Positions 8,359 through 15,439 of a stretch of DNA of 34,104 nt are shown here, piece after piece (position 1 is the stretch's first letter; every line of letters starts with the position of its first letter). Source of the DNA: Patescibacteria group bacterium (GTDB lineage Bacteria > Patescibacteriota > Minisyncoccia > Moranbacterales > UBA2206); assembly GCA_030837625.1 (NCBI GenBank), contig JAUPKF010000011.1, positions 1 through 34,104 of the forward strand, read 5' to 3'. A model generated the notes under the pieces. It ran no database searches. It was not told the origin of the DNA and worked only from the letters and a program-made list of their open reading frames with translations. Position numbers and translations under genes: made by a program.

Positions 8359-9774
8359 TTACAGGTTTCGCCTCTTCCGAAAAAGCACTCCAACTGTTTT
8401 CAGGCATATTTGGATGTCGAGCCAAAGCGACCAGTTTTCTATATAAAACAAATCCAGCTTGTATTCATCTTCAAAATCCAAATCCGACCGGCCAGACACT
8501 TGCGCCATTCCGGTAAGCCCCGGTTTTATGGTCAAAAGCCGCCGATGGTATTCCATGTACTTTTCCACTTCTCTTTTTTGATGCGGTCGCGGACCGACCA
8601 AGCTCATTGTCCCGAAAAGAGCATTGAAAAATTGCGGCAATTCGTCAATAGAATATTTTTCGATAAAATTCCCTACCCTGGTCTTTCGCGGATCTTTTTT
8701 GATTTTGTAGAGCGGACCCTTCCTCACGCTCTGATTTTTAATAAGCTCCTGCTCAAGCTTCAACGCTTCTTGCAATTTAGGATTATCTTTAGAAATACAA
8801 AACTCGTCTTTGAAATATCGGAACTTGTAAACAAAAAATTCTTTCCCGCCGCTACCTATCCGCTTGTTCTTGTAAATTATCGGCCCACAACTGTCCAGCT
8901 TGATGGCGACGGCCGTGGCAAGCATTATCGGAGAAGTGACGATTATTCCCAAAATGGAAGCGACAATATCAAAAACTCTTTTGGAAATTCTCCCCCAGCC
9001 GTCCAGAGGCGTACTCTTCACCTCAATAAGAGGTTGTCCCGAAAAAACTCCCAGCTCAAATTTCGACGTCTGCAGTGTGGTCGGAATGTATTTGTATTTA
9101 ACATTGTGGATAGCGCAATAGTCGATCAGCTTTTCCTGCTCGTCATCCGTCACCGACGGATTGCAAAGGATAATCTCATCGATTCCTTTTTCTTGCCTGA
9201 TTCCTTTTATCGTATGCACACTGGCTGTGTCGATCTGATCAATCACTTTATAGCCCAAATTTTTATTGTTTTTGATGATGGCAGAAATCGTGTTCATCCG
9301 ACCGTTTCTGCCAATCAAAAGCACCCGATGCACTCCGACGCCGCGGTTTCGCAGCAGCCATTTTTGAATAAGCTGGATCAGATAGCGAGCAAGGACGACA
9401 TAAAAAGTCGCCAATCCCCAGGCGGCTAAAATAATGAAACGGGAAGAAAACCATTCCCGCTTTAAAAATATAGCAACGATGATAATAACCAGTCCAATGG
9501 AAGTGGCTGTGAAAATCTTGAGCGTTTCTTTCCAGAATTTTCGAGTCGACCGGATATCATAGAGGCCCTCCAAAGCGTAAATTAGCAAAAAAAGCGGCGC
9601 CACCATCAGGGCGATTTTCAAATAGACATCGAAAGGGAAATTGTACAGCTTGGGTTTAAGCGCCAGAATTTCGGGAACATTTCTGATAGCAAAAGCCGAA
9701 ATGGCTGCCAAAATTATCATGGCAAAATCAACCGGTACCTGCAAAGCGCTGAAAAAAAGTTCCGATCTCTTCAT
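8359..9774 (-). CDS. Polyprenyl glycosylphosphotransferase (WcaJ/WbaP-type initiating sugar transferase)
   Basis: A 471-residue enzyme that transfers sugar-1-phosphate to undecaprenyl phosphate, the first committed step of exopolysaccharide repeat-unit synthesis. The N-terminal part has about four membrane helices (to about residue 130), then a CoA-binding-like Rossmann region (VLLIGRNGRMNTIS). The C-terminal catalytic domain starts at WGRISKRVFDIVASILG and holds KFRYF, YSIDELPQFFNALFG, MSLVGPRP and IKPGLTGMAQVSGRSDLDFE, all hallmarks of the bacterial sugar transferase family. The last residues come just before an ATTCG repeat, and another copy begins 6 bp upstream of the ATG. It fits as the initiator for the GT4/Wzz-like block. 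Confidence 0.95.
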   Translation of the reverse strand: MKRSELFFSALQVPVDFAMIILAAISAFAIRNVPEILALKPKLYNFPFDVYLKIALMVAPLFLLIYALEGLYDIRSTRKFWKETLKIFTATSIGLVIIIVAIFLKREWFSSRFIILAAWGLATFYVVLARYLIQLIQKWLLRNRGVGVHRVLLIGRNGRMNTISAIIKNNKNLGYKVIDQIDTASVHTIKGIRQEKGIDEIILCNPSVTDDEQEKLIDYCAIHNVKYKYIPTTLQTSKFELGVFSGQPLIEVKSTPLDGWGRISKRVFDIVASILGIIVTSPIMLATAVAIKLDSCGPIIYKNKRIGSGGKEFFVYKFRYFKDEFCISKDNPKLQEALKLEQELIKNQSVRKGPLYKIKKDPRKTRVGNFIEKYSIDELPQFFNALFGTMSLVGPRPHQKREVEKYMEYHRRLLTIKPGLTGMAQVSGRSDLDFEDEYKLDLFYIENWSLWLDIQICLKTVGVLFRKRRNL

Positions 9775-9779
9775 ATTAA

Positions 9780-9868
9780 CCGATACGAATTTACGAATTA
9801 TATTCGAATCTACGAATTCACGAATCCCCTATTCGTAGATTCGCATTCATTCGTTGATTCGAATCGGT
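9780..9868. repeat. ATTCG/CGAAT palindromic element, copy 2
   Basis: A compact copy of the same family as 8227-8357. Left arm CGATACGAAT..., right arm ending GTTGATTCGAATCG. It fills the gap between the 3' end of RNase P RNA and the start codon of the WcaJ-like gene (5-bp spacing from the ATG). Confidence 0.85.
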
Positions 9869-9877
9869 TTCAAATAA

Positions 9878-10390
9878 ATATCAAGGTAAATCTGTAAGCC
9901 GGATTCTATCGAGAGCAGTCATTTATCTAGCCCCGATGTTGCCATCGGGGTCAAGCGGCATTTTCCGTAATTACGTAAATTACAGAACACAGCCTTGCAC
10001 TCACGTAAGGATTTAGCCGTTTCACTTCTTATATTGCTATAAGAACTTATCCCATAGGGATACCCCGATTGCTTTCGCATCGGGACGTCTCTGCTCGCAC
10101 CTCTTGGATTACTCCAGACGGGTGTTACCCGCTACGCTTGCCGCGCACAGCGCGGAAACTCAAAATCCTAAGCACCAAATTCCAAATAAATTCAAATTTT
10201 CAAAATCACAATTCTCAAAACTTTTGCTTTTCAGTTTTGAATTTTGGTCATTTGAATTTTGATATTGTTTGATATTTGAGATTTTGGATTTGGGATTTCC
10301 GTGCTACGCACGGCTAAGTGTCCGGACTTTCTTATCAGCCTCTAAACTTGGCGTAAAAAGACTGATCAACTGCTCGATTTACCTTGATAT
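9878..10390 (-). ncRNA. rnpB: RNase P RNA (bacterial type) with an internal repeat insertion
   Basis: Catalytic RNA of RNase P, which matures tRNA 5' ends. Read on the minus strand, the ends form a perfect 15-bp P1 helix (10376-10390 with 9878-9892). The 5' conserved segment AAGAAAGTCCGGAC, the GCGGGTAACACCCG hairpin, a GTGCGAGCAGAG segment and GTGAAACGGC follow in order. The 3' segment contains GATAAATGACTGCTCTC and AGAATCCGGCTTAC, as in the universal bacterial consensus. The full span is 513 nt, longer than the usual 350-400, because about 140 nt of AT-rich repeat (10157-10298) sits between the AAAGTCCGGAC segment and the GGTAAC hairpin. The assignment is firm; whether the insertion is retained in the mature RNA is unknown. 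Confidence 0.95.
10157..10298. repeat. AT-rich inverted-repeat insertion inside rnpB
   Basis: About 140 nt of AT-rich sequence between two short GC-rich hairpins of RNase P RNA (10141-10155 and 10299-10313). Its two halves are imperfect inverted repeats built on TTTGAATTTTG-like words. Positions 10175-10196 are identical, on the opposite strand, to 33940-33961 inside murB, which shows a dispersed repeat family. Confidence 0.82.
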
Positions 10391-10462
10391 CTGCCTAAAA
10401 CAAGCCATTTTTTAAAAAACTCCAACACCCCAATCATAGCATAGATATTACAACCTGTCCAT

Positions 10463-10500
10463 AAAAAAAGCGGCTCGGCATACTCTGTACGCCTCACCGC
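10463..10500 (-). terminator. Intrinsic terminator of the three-gene small operon
   Basis: On the minus strand a 14-position stem with two central mismatches and a 3-nt loop (10470-10500) is followed by seven T residues (10463-10469). It lies just after the 51-residue gene and before rnpB. Confidence 0.8.
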
Positions 10501-10509
10501 CCGAACTGT

Positions 10510-10665
10510 TCATATTGCACCTCCTATATTCTTTCGACTAGCAGCAATTTCTTGTTTCATCTCCCGATCCAGTTTCCTGTTATCCAACCAAAGCCACATC
10601 GCGAGACCCGCTAGGATCAACGTCGGGACGACAACAAGAGAAAAAAGAAAATATCCTTTCAACAT
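10510..10665 (-). CDS. Small single-pass membrane protein, unknown function
   Basis: A 51-residue protein read directly from the sequence: start MLKGYFLFSLVVVPTLIL, one membrane helix at about 5-28, then a charged tail (DNRKLDREMKQEIAASRK). The ATG at 10665 has a strong Shine-Dalgarno sequence (GGGAGG) 7 nt upstream. It starts 19 bp after the preceding gene and is followed at once by an intrinsic terminator, so it is the last gene of a three-gene operon. I do not recognise a family. The length, good ribosome binding site and charged tail support a real small membrane protein. Confidence 0.72.
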   Translation of the reverse strand: MLKGYFLFSLVVVPTLILAGLAMWLWLDNRKLDREMKQEIAASRKNIGGAI

Positions 10666-10684
10666 GATAGCCTCCCACTATGAA

Positions 10685-10984
10685 TTATGAATAATGAAAA
10701 GCGCCGCTTCCTTTCGGACTCAACGGTTTTTGACCGGAGTCTTTCTGCTCGATTTCATCAGCCGCCTTTCGCAAAGCAGCCGCCACCTCCGCCGCCGTAT
10801 GATGCGGGGCAAGGTGAAAAGACGTTGCATTTCTGTCATTCTCAAAAGACAAAATGCAGAAACAAATCCTGTTGCCTCGGCAAAGGGTAACCCCGTAAGG
10901 ACTGGGCTTGCCAAGCCTGCCGCTTTCTTTCGGCAGTTCTTCTATTCCAACTCCCCCAGAAATTACATTGCAATCACACATCAT
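10685..10984 (-). CDS. Small unknown protein (99 aa)
   Basis: A 99-residue protein starting MMCDCNVISGGVGIEELP. I chose the ATG at 10984 because AAGGAG lies 7 nt upstream and because it overlaps the upstream stop codon in an ATGA arrangement, the usual sign of translational coupling; the open frame extends further upstream but lacks such support. The protein has several cysteines in its first half and a helical segment near 60-78 (TAAEVAAALRKAADEIEQK). No signal peptide or membrane helix is apparent. Family not recognised. It is the middle gene of the 11304-10510 operon. Confidence 0.68.
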   Translation of the reverse strand: MMCDCNVISGGVGIEELPKESGRLGKPSPYGVTLCRGNRICFCILSFENDRNATSFHLAPHHTAAEVAAALRKAADEIEQKDSGQKPLSPKGSGAFHYS

Positions 10985-11304
10985 CTCACTCCTTTCTGAC
11001 ACATACATTCCACAAAAGTATCCGCCTCGGTTTCCCTGGAACAAAATTCATCCTCGCATTCATATTTAACAGCCAAGTCTAACTCGCTTCTTATTCTCTG
11101 CTCCAACTTCTCGGCTAAGATGGAGTAAGCTTTCGCTTTGTCGGCGCATTCCGGCGCCACCACTCTCGACAAAGAAGACGCTGCCAAATATAAATCCAGC
11201 AGTCGCTGTCCTCTCACAACTGCCAGCCATTCGACTAAAGCATGTGGTGGCATCTTCCCTACTTCTATTATTTCCTGATAAAAGAAATCTTGTTTGTAGC
11301 CCAT
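10981..11304 (-). CDS. Small helical unknown protein (107 aa)
   Basis: A 107-residue protein starting MGYKQDFFYQEIIEVGKMPP. The ATG at 11304 follows a very strong Shine-Dalgarno run (GGAGGAGG), which decides the start over an upstream in-frame TTG. Predicted mostly helical, with LVEWLAVVRGQRLLDLYLAAS and AKAYSILAEKLEQRIRSELD-type amphipathic stretches, and a cysteine-containing C-terminal part (CEDEFCSR, CMCQKG). It heads a three-gene operon with overlapping start and stop. No family recognised. Confidence 0.68.
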   Translation of the reverse strand: MGYKQDFFYQEIIEVGKMPPHALVEWLAVVRGQRLLDLYLAASSLSRVVAPECADKAKAYSILAEKLEQRIRSELDLAVKYECEDEFCSRETEADTFVECMCQKGVR

Positions 11305-11360
11305 GAATCTCCTCCTCCATTCTGAATTGTCAAACAACTGATACCCCCTTAAAAAAACTT

Positions 11361-11520
11361 GTCATCCCGAGCGGAGTTTTGATGTAATCATCAAAACGCA
11401 GTCGAGGGATCTAGCGACGATAATCGTAAAATTTACGATTCATCGCAAAATAAACGACAGCCGCCAACAGATTCCTCGACTTCGTCCCGATGAGTACATC
11501 GGGACTTCGCTCGGAATGAC
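11361..11520. repeat. Composite nested palindromic repeat (GTCATYCCGAGC type)
   Basis: A 160-bp palindromic element whose ends are GTCATCCCGAGC and GCTCGGAATGAC, with GTCGAGG and CCTCGAC inside, a dispersed repeat type seen in many bacterial genomes. Each arm carries a small extra hairpin: TTTTGATG...CATCAAAA in the left (11377-11396) and TCCCGATG...CATCGGGA in the right (11485-11504). The right hairpin is flanked by GACTTCG on both sides, as if it had been inserted. It fills the gap between valS and the small operon. Confidence 0.8.
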
Positions 11521-11528
11521 ACAAGGCA

Positions 11529-14180
11529 TCATCCCAAATTCTTCAAAAGTTCTTTTTGCGTTTTTATTTTTTCCCCATACTCGACAAGCTTAATTTTATT
11601 TTGCGCAACGATAACTTTCGGCGCGCTTTCAAGAAACTTTTTGTTTTTAAGCAAGCCTTCGGTTTTGATTGCCAACGTTTCCAGGTCTTGTATTTCTTTT
11701 CGCAAACGCGCTTTCTCTTTTTCCATATCGACAAACTCGGCAACATCCAAAACTATTTCCATTTTCCTAGCCGACACCGCGATGCCCTTGGCGGACTGTC
11801 CGTCAAATTTAATTCGCGCCAGCCTTTCGATAAGTTCAATGTTTTTTACACTTTTACCATAAGCGGAAATAACCACACCCGGCGCGATACGATAACTTGA
11901 ACGCAGATTTCTTATTTTAGTGATCATTTCCTGGAGCGTTTCGAATTCTTTTTCGGCTTTTTTGTCAACCAACTTCTTATCCGCCACCGGCCACTTCTCC
12001 ACCATCAACAGCTTGTTTTTTATTCGTGAATTCGGATTCATTCGTTGATTCGAATCGGTATAAATTTTTTCCGTTACAAACGGCGCAAAAGGGTGGGATA
12101 ATTTAAGTACATACCCGAGTACGTACCCGAGTACGTTCCAATTTCTTTCAACCTTGCTGGTTTCCACATACCAATCCGCCAAATCGTTCCAAATAAAATT
12201 TTGCAGCTTTTCGCCAGCCAGAGAAAATCTGTAACTATCCAAATCGTCAGTAACCTCTTTTATCAAAATATTAAGCCGACTCACAATCCACCTGTCCGCG
12301 AGAGTTTTTATATTTCTTCTATCCAACTTATCAACCAGCTTAAAATCAGGGCAAGCCGTCACCGCGTAGCGGTATATATTCCAAAGCTTCGTCACAAAGT
12401 TTCTGAAACTGGAGATTTTATCTTCCGACAATCGCATATCGTTTCCCGTGGTGGAACCGACAAGAAGCGACAACCTCACCGCGTCGGTCCCGAAAAGATT
12501 AATCATATCAACCGGATTGATCCCATTGCCCTTGGATTTGGACATTTTTTTGCCGAATTTATCCAAGACCATTCCATGGAGATAAACATTTTCAAAAGGA
12601 ACTTCCCCCGTCGCGAAAAGCGACATCATAATCATCCGCGATACCCAAAGCGTGATAATTTCATAACCCGTTTCCAAAACTTGCGTCGGATGAAACTTTT
12701 TGAGATCTCCCGATTTTTTATTTTTCTTAAAATTATCAGGCCAGCCTAAGGTCGAAAACGTCCACATTCCCGAACTGAACCAAGTATCCAGCGTATCCTG
12801 ATCTTGCACCCACCCTTTGCCTTTTGGAGGATTTACCCCCACATAAATCTCCCCCTCGCTTCGCGTTCCACATTCCACGTTCCGCGTTTTATACCAAACC
12901 GGAATTTCATGCCCGAACCAAATTTGCCGGCTGATGCACCAGTCATGCAGGTTCTCCATCCAGTCGGTATAACGCTTGGTAAAACGAAAGGGAATAAACT
13001 TGATTTTCTTTTTCCTGGCGACTTCCAGCGCTTTTTCCTTGAGAGATTTGTTTCCCAGCCTTTTTATCTTTTTATCCACCGCCACAAACCACTGCTTGGA
13101 AGGAAGCGGCTCGATGGCAGTTCCGCAACGGTAACAAACCGAAAGGTTATTGTTTATTTCTTCTTCTTTCTCCAAAAGGTTTCGATTTTTGAGTTCCGCG
13201 ACAATCATTTCCCGCGCTTCCAGCGCCGTTTTTCCGGAAAATTTTCCAAACCCCGAACGAATGTTTCCGTCTTCATCGATTACTTTCATAATATTGAGCT
13301 TGTTCTCCTCGGCCATCTTCCAGTCCGCCATCGAGTGAGCCGGCGTCACGCCCAGCGCTCCGGTTCCAAAATCCTTGTCCACCTCCCGATCGGAAAATAC
13401 TTTTATGAGAAGCTGGGTTCCCAAAAAATCAGCCTCGAAAATTTCTCCAACGAACTTCGCGTATCTTTTGTCTTTCGGGTTGACCGCCACCGCCGTATCG
13501 CCCAGTTTCGTTTCCGGCCTCGTTGTCGCGATGGAAATTGGAAAATTCTTGTCATATTTGAACGTATATAATTTCGTTTTTTGCTCTTGGTATTCCAGCT
13601 CGTCGTCAGCCAATGTGGACTTGCATCTCGGACACCAATTCACTATTCTCTCTCCCCGATAGATCACGCCTTCTTTATACATATCCACAAACATTTTCGC
13701 CACCGCTTTTTTTCTCGCCTCGTCCAGAGTAAAAGCTTCCCGCGACCAATCCAATGACGCGCCCATTTTTCGAGTTTGGCTGAGAATCGTCGCTTGGGTA
13801 GTCTTGAGAAACTTCCAAACTTCTTTCAAAAATTTTTCTTTCCCCAAATCCTGGCGCTTGAGTCCTTTTTCTTTCAATAACTTTTTCTCTACAACGTTTT
13901 GCGTGGCAATGGCCGCGTGATCCGTCCCGGGAATCCAAAGCGTCCGGTATCCTTTCATCCTGTGGAACCGGATCAAAAGATCCTCGATCGCCAGCATCGA
14001 CGAATGGCCCAAGTGAAGTTTGTCGGTAATGTTGGGCGGCGGAAGAACAATCGTATAGGATTTCGCGTTTTTTGGCAATTTCAGATTATCAGGATTAAAA
14101 AACCCGCTCTTTTCCCAAGCGTCATAAATCTCATCCTCGTATTTATTCGGTTCGTAAGTTTTTGGTATTTCCTTTTTCAT
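11529..14180 (-). CDS. valS: Valyl-tRNA synthetase
   Basis: Class I aminoacyl-tRNA synthetase that charges tRNA-Val in the cytoplasm; 883 residues, normal for the family. The N-terminal Rossmann core has the HIGH-type motif (PNITDKLHLGHSSMLA, about residues 50-62). The CP1 editing domain contains TTRPETKLGDTAVAVNP, a zinc-type CPRC and CYRCGT follow, then LDTWFSSGMWTFSTLGWP and the KMSKS loop (GKKMSKSKGNGINPVD). A C-terminal coiled coil is typical of ValRS. Three anomalies appear in frame: a half ATTCG palindromic repeat at about residues 708-722, a 12-nt tandem duplication giving VLGYVLGY at about 684-691, and an extra segment near 431-441. It probably shares an operon with the PheRS gene upstream. 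No clear Shine-Dalgarno sequence. Confidence 0.97.
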   Translation of the reverse strand: MKKEIPKTYEPNKYEDEIYDAWEKSGFFNPDNLKLPKNAKSYTIVLPPPNITDKLHLGHSSMLAIEDLLIRFHRMKGYRTLWIPGTDHAAIATQNVVEKKLLKEKGLKRQDLGKEKFLKEVWKFLKTTQATILSQTRKMGASLDWSREAFTLDEARKKAVAKMFVDMYKEGVIYRGERIVNWCPRCKSTLADDELEYQEQKTKLYTFKYDKNFPISIATTRPETKLGDTAVAVNPKDKRYAKFVGEIFEADFLGTQLLIKVFSDREVDKDFGTGALGVTPAHSMADWKMAEENKLNIMKVIDEDGNIRSGFGKFSGKTALEAREMIVAELKNRNLLEKEEEINNNLSVCYRCGTAIEPLPSKQWFVAVDKKIKRLGNKSLKEKALEVARKKKIKFIPFRFTKRYTDWMENLHDWCISRQIWFGHEIPVWYKTRNVECGTRSEGEIYVGVNPPKGKGWVQDQDTLDTWFSSGMWTFSTLGWPDNFKKNKKSGDLKKFHPTQVLETGYEIITLWVSRMIMMSLFATGEVPFENVYLHGMVLDKFGKKMSKSKGNGINPVDMINLFGTDAVRLSLLVGSTTGNDMRLSEDKISSFRNFVTKLWNIYRYAVTACPDFKLVDKLDRRNIKTLADRWIVSRLNILIKEVTDDLDSYRFSLAGEKLQNFIWNDLADWYVETSKVERNWNVLGYVLGYVLKLSHPFAPFVTEKIYTDSNQRMNPNSRIKNKLLMVEKWPVADKKLVDKKAEKEFETLQEMITKIRNLRSSYRIAPGVVISAYGKSVKNIELIERLARIKFDGQSAKGIAVSARKMEIVLDVAEFVDMEKEKARLRKEIQDLETLAIKTEGLLKNKKFLESAPKVIVAQNKIKLVEYGEKIKTQKELLKNLG
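12016..12058. repeat. Half ATTCG palindromic repeat inside valS
   Basis: This segment matches the right arm of the intergenic element at 8316-8356 at about 38 of 41 positions, including TTATTCGTGAATTCG and GTTGATTCGAATCG. Here it is translated in frame as part of ValRS (about TDSNQRMNPNSRIKN) between the normal HPFAPFVTEKI and VEKWP segments. Confidence 0.85.
12107..12136. repeat. 12-nt in-frame tandem repeat in valS
   Basis: GTACATACCCGA (12107-12118) is followed by GTACGTACCCGA (12119-12130) and then GTACGT. On the coding strand this adds one extra VLGY unit before the conserved LKLSHPF segment of ValRS. The unit contains the palindrome GTACGTAC. Confidence 0.7.
12857..12889. repeat. Probable repeat-derived insert in valS
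   Basis: Internally repetitive sequence built on CGTTCCACATTCCACGTTCC. It codes for roughly RNVECGTRS between the conserved IPVWY and EIYVG segments of ValRS, where other ValRS enzymes are about nine residues shorter. It is repetitive within itself, but no second copy occurs in this window. Confidence 0.5.
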
Positions 14181-14192
14181 AGCTTAGCAGAT

Positions 14193-14218
14193 ATGTCCAT
14201 ATGTGGTTATATGGACAT
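14193..14218. repeat. ATGTCCATAT hairpin upstream of valS
   Basis: A perfect 10-bp stem (14193-14202 with 14209-14218) around a 6-nt loop, 13 bp upstream of the valS start codon. There is no T-run. It could be an mRNA leader structure or a small palindromic repeat. Nothing else is recognised in the 98-bp gap to the PheRS gene. Confidence 0.65.
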
Positions 14219-14278
14219 CTACAAGTTATTTTTACCTGTATATGTATCTGTATTATTTCTCCTTCCAATCTTTCCAGC

Positions 14279-15424
14279 TTATCTCAACAAAGCGCCCAAC
14301 TCTTTTTCGGTTTTTGCGCGGATTTTTTCCTGAATTTCATTGATTTCTTCGTTGGTCAAAGTTCTTTCGGATGAACGATAAACGATGCGGAAAGTATAGC
14401 TTTTTTTATCCTTGCCGAACTTTTCCTCATTTTCATATTCATCCAAAAGTTTTACCTCCTCAATCAGATTATCCGCATAATCCCGGACAATTTCATAATA
14501 ATTATTCAAACTTACATCCTTGTTGATAATAAACGAGATATCCCTGATGGTTGCTGGGAATTTGCTAACTTCTTTGAATTTGCTGTTAATATCTTTAAAT
14601 TGACTTGTAATTCTTTCGTCATTCGACCAAAAAACCCTAATGTCGGGTATTTCGAACTTTACCATAGCCAATCTTTCAATTCCAATTCCAAAAGCCCAAC
14701 CATTGTAAATTTCAGGATCCAGTCCTAAGTTTTTTAAAACCTGCGCATGCACCAAACCACTGCCTAAAACCTCTAACCAATCGCCATTAAATTTAATCTC
14801 AATTTGTATTGATGGATCTGTGAATGGAAAAGAATCAACTAAAAATCTATATTCCACATCTTCACCGAAAATACTTTTTGTCATTTCAATTTCCACTTCT
14901 TTCAAATCATCCAGCGTAATTATTTTTTTGTCTTTTTTGCAAATCAACAGCCCGTCAATTTGGTGAAATGCTGGAAAATGCTTCCTATCTATCTCATCCT
15001 TTCTATAAACTAATCCCGGAGCCAATGCCATAACCTGCCCCGCTTTTTCCAATTCCTGCAAAACTCCCTCTTCTCTAAAATAAAACGGCCACATCACTGT
15101 CATTTGTGTTCTCAAATGATTAGTCTCATCGATAAAAAATGTGTCAGTTTCTTTGCGTGTTGGATGTTCTGCTGGAGAATTTAATGTGTCAAACTCATCT
15201 TTTACAGTCACGATCTTTGGCATTTCAATCAAATCAAAATCTTTAAATCTTGGGAGATCCAAGATACGATCAACTAAAATCTTTATGGGCGAATTTTCTT
15301 TTTTTGTAAGATCGGGCAAAGCCAAGAGCCTTTTTATACGCTCTGCTTTTACATCACTCCTTTTATTTAATTCATCCAACAATCTTTTTTCGCTCTTGTC
15401 CTCTTCGATAACAATCCTTCTCAT
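14279..15424 (-). CDS. Single-chain phenylalanyl-tRNA synthetase (PheS catalytic core + FDX-ACB domain)
   Basis: Charges tRNA-Phe. Of 381 residues, about 60-285 form the class II PheS catalytic core: AEHPTRKETDTFFID, LRTQMT, a motif-2-like GLVYRKDEIDRKHFPAFHQIDG, FPFTDPSIQIEI, LEVLGSGLVHAQVLKNLG and the motif-3 helix FGIGIERLAMVKFEIPDIR. Residues about 290-381 are an FDX-ACB anticodon-binding domain (FPATIRDISFIINKD, LLDEYENEEKFG, YTFRIVYRSSERTLTNEEI). In ordinary bacteria that domain belongs to PheT, not PheS; the combination in one chain is known from mitochondrial PheRS. The usual N-terminal coiled coil is short. An EMAP-type domain gene precedes it by 15 bp. No full PheT gene is in the window, though one could lie elsewhere. 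No Shine-Dalgarno sequence. Confidence 0.93.
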   Translation of the reverse strand: MRRIVIEEDKSEKRLLDELNKRSDVKAERIKRLLALPDLTKKENSPIKILVDRILDLPRFKDFDLIEMPKIVTVKDEFDTLNSPAEHPTRKETDTFFIDETNHLRTQMTVMWPFYFREEGVLQELEKAGQVMALAPGLVYRKDEIDRKHFPAFHQIDGLLICKKDKKIITLDDLKEVEIEMTKSIFGEDVEYRFLVDSFPFTDPSIQIEIKFNGDWLEVLGSGLVHAQVLKNLGLDPEIYNGWAFGIGIERLAMVKFEIPDIRVFWSNDERITSQFKDINSKFKEVSKFPATIRDISFIINKDVSLNNYYEIVRDYADNLIEEVKLLDEYENEEKFGKDKKSYTFRIVYRSSERTLTNEEINEIQEKIRAKTEKELGALLR

Positions 15425-15439
15425 AATTTTGTCAACTAT

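Noticed and set aside
10448-10513. 21-codon frame beginning with an ATG that follows AGGAGGTG
   Set aside because: The frame is mostly the terminator stem and T-run. The Shine-Dalgarno-like run is also coding sequence of the 51-residue protein. A peptide is possible but unsupported.
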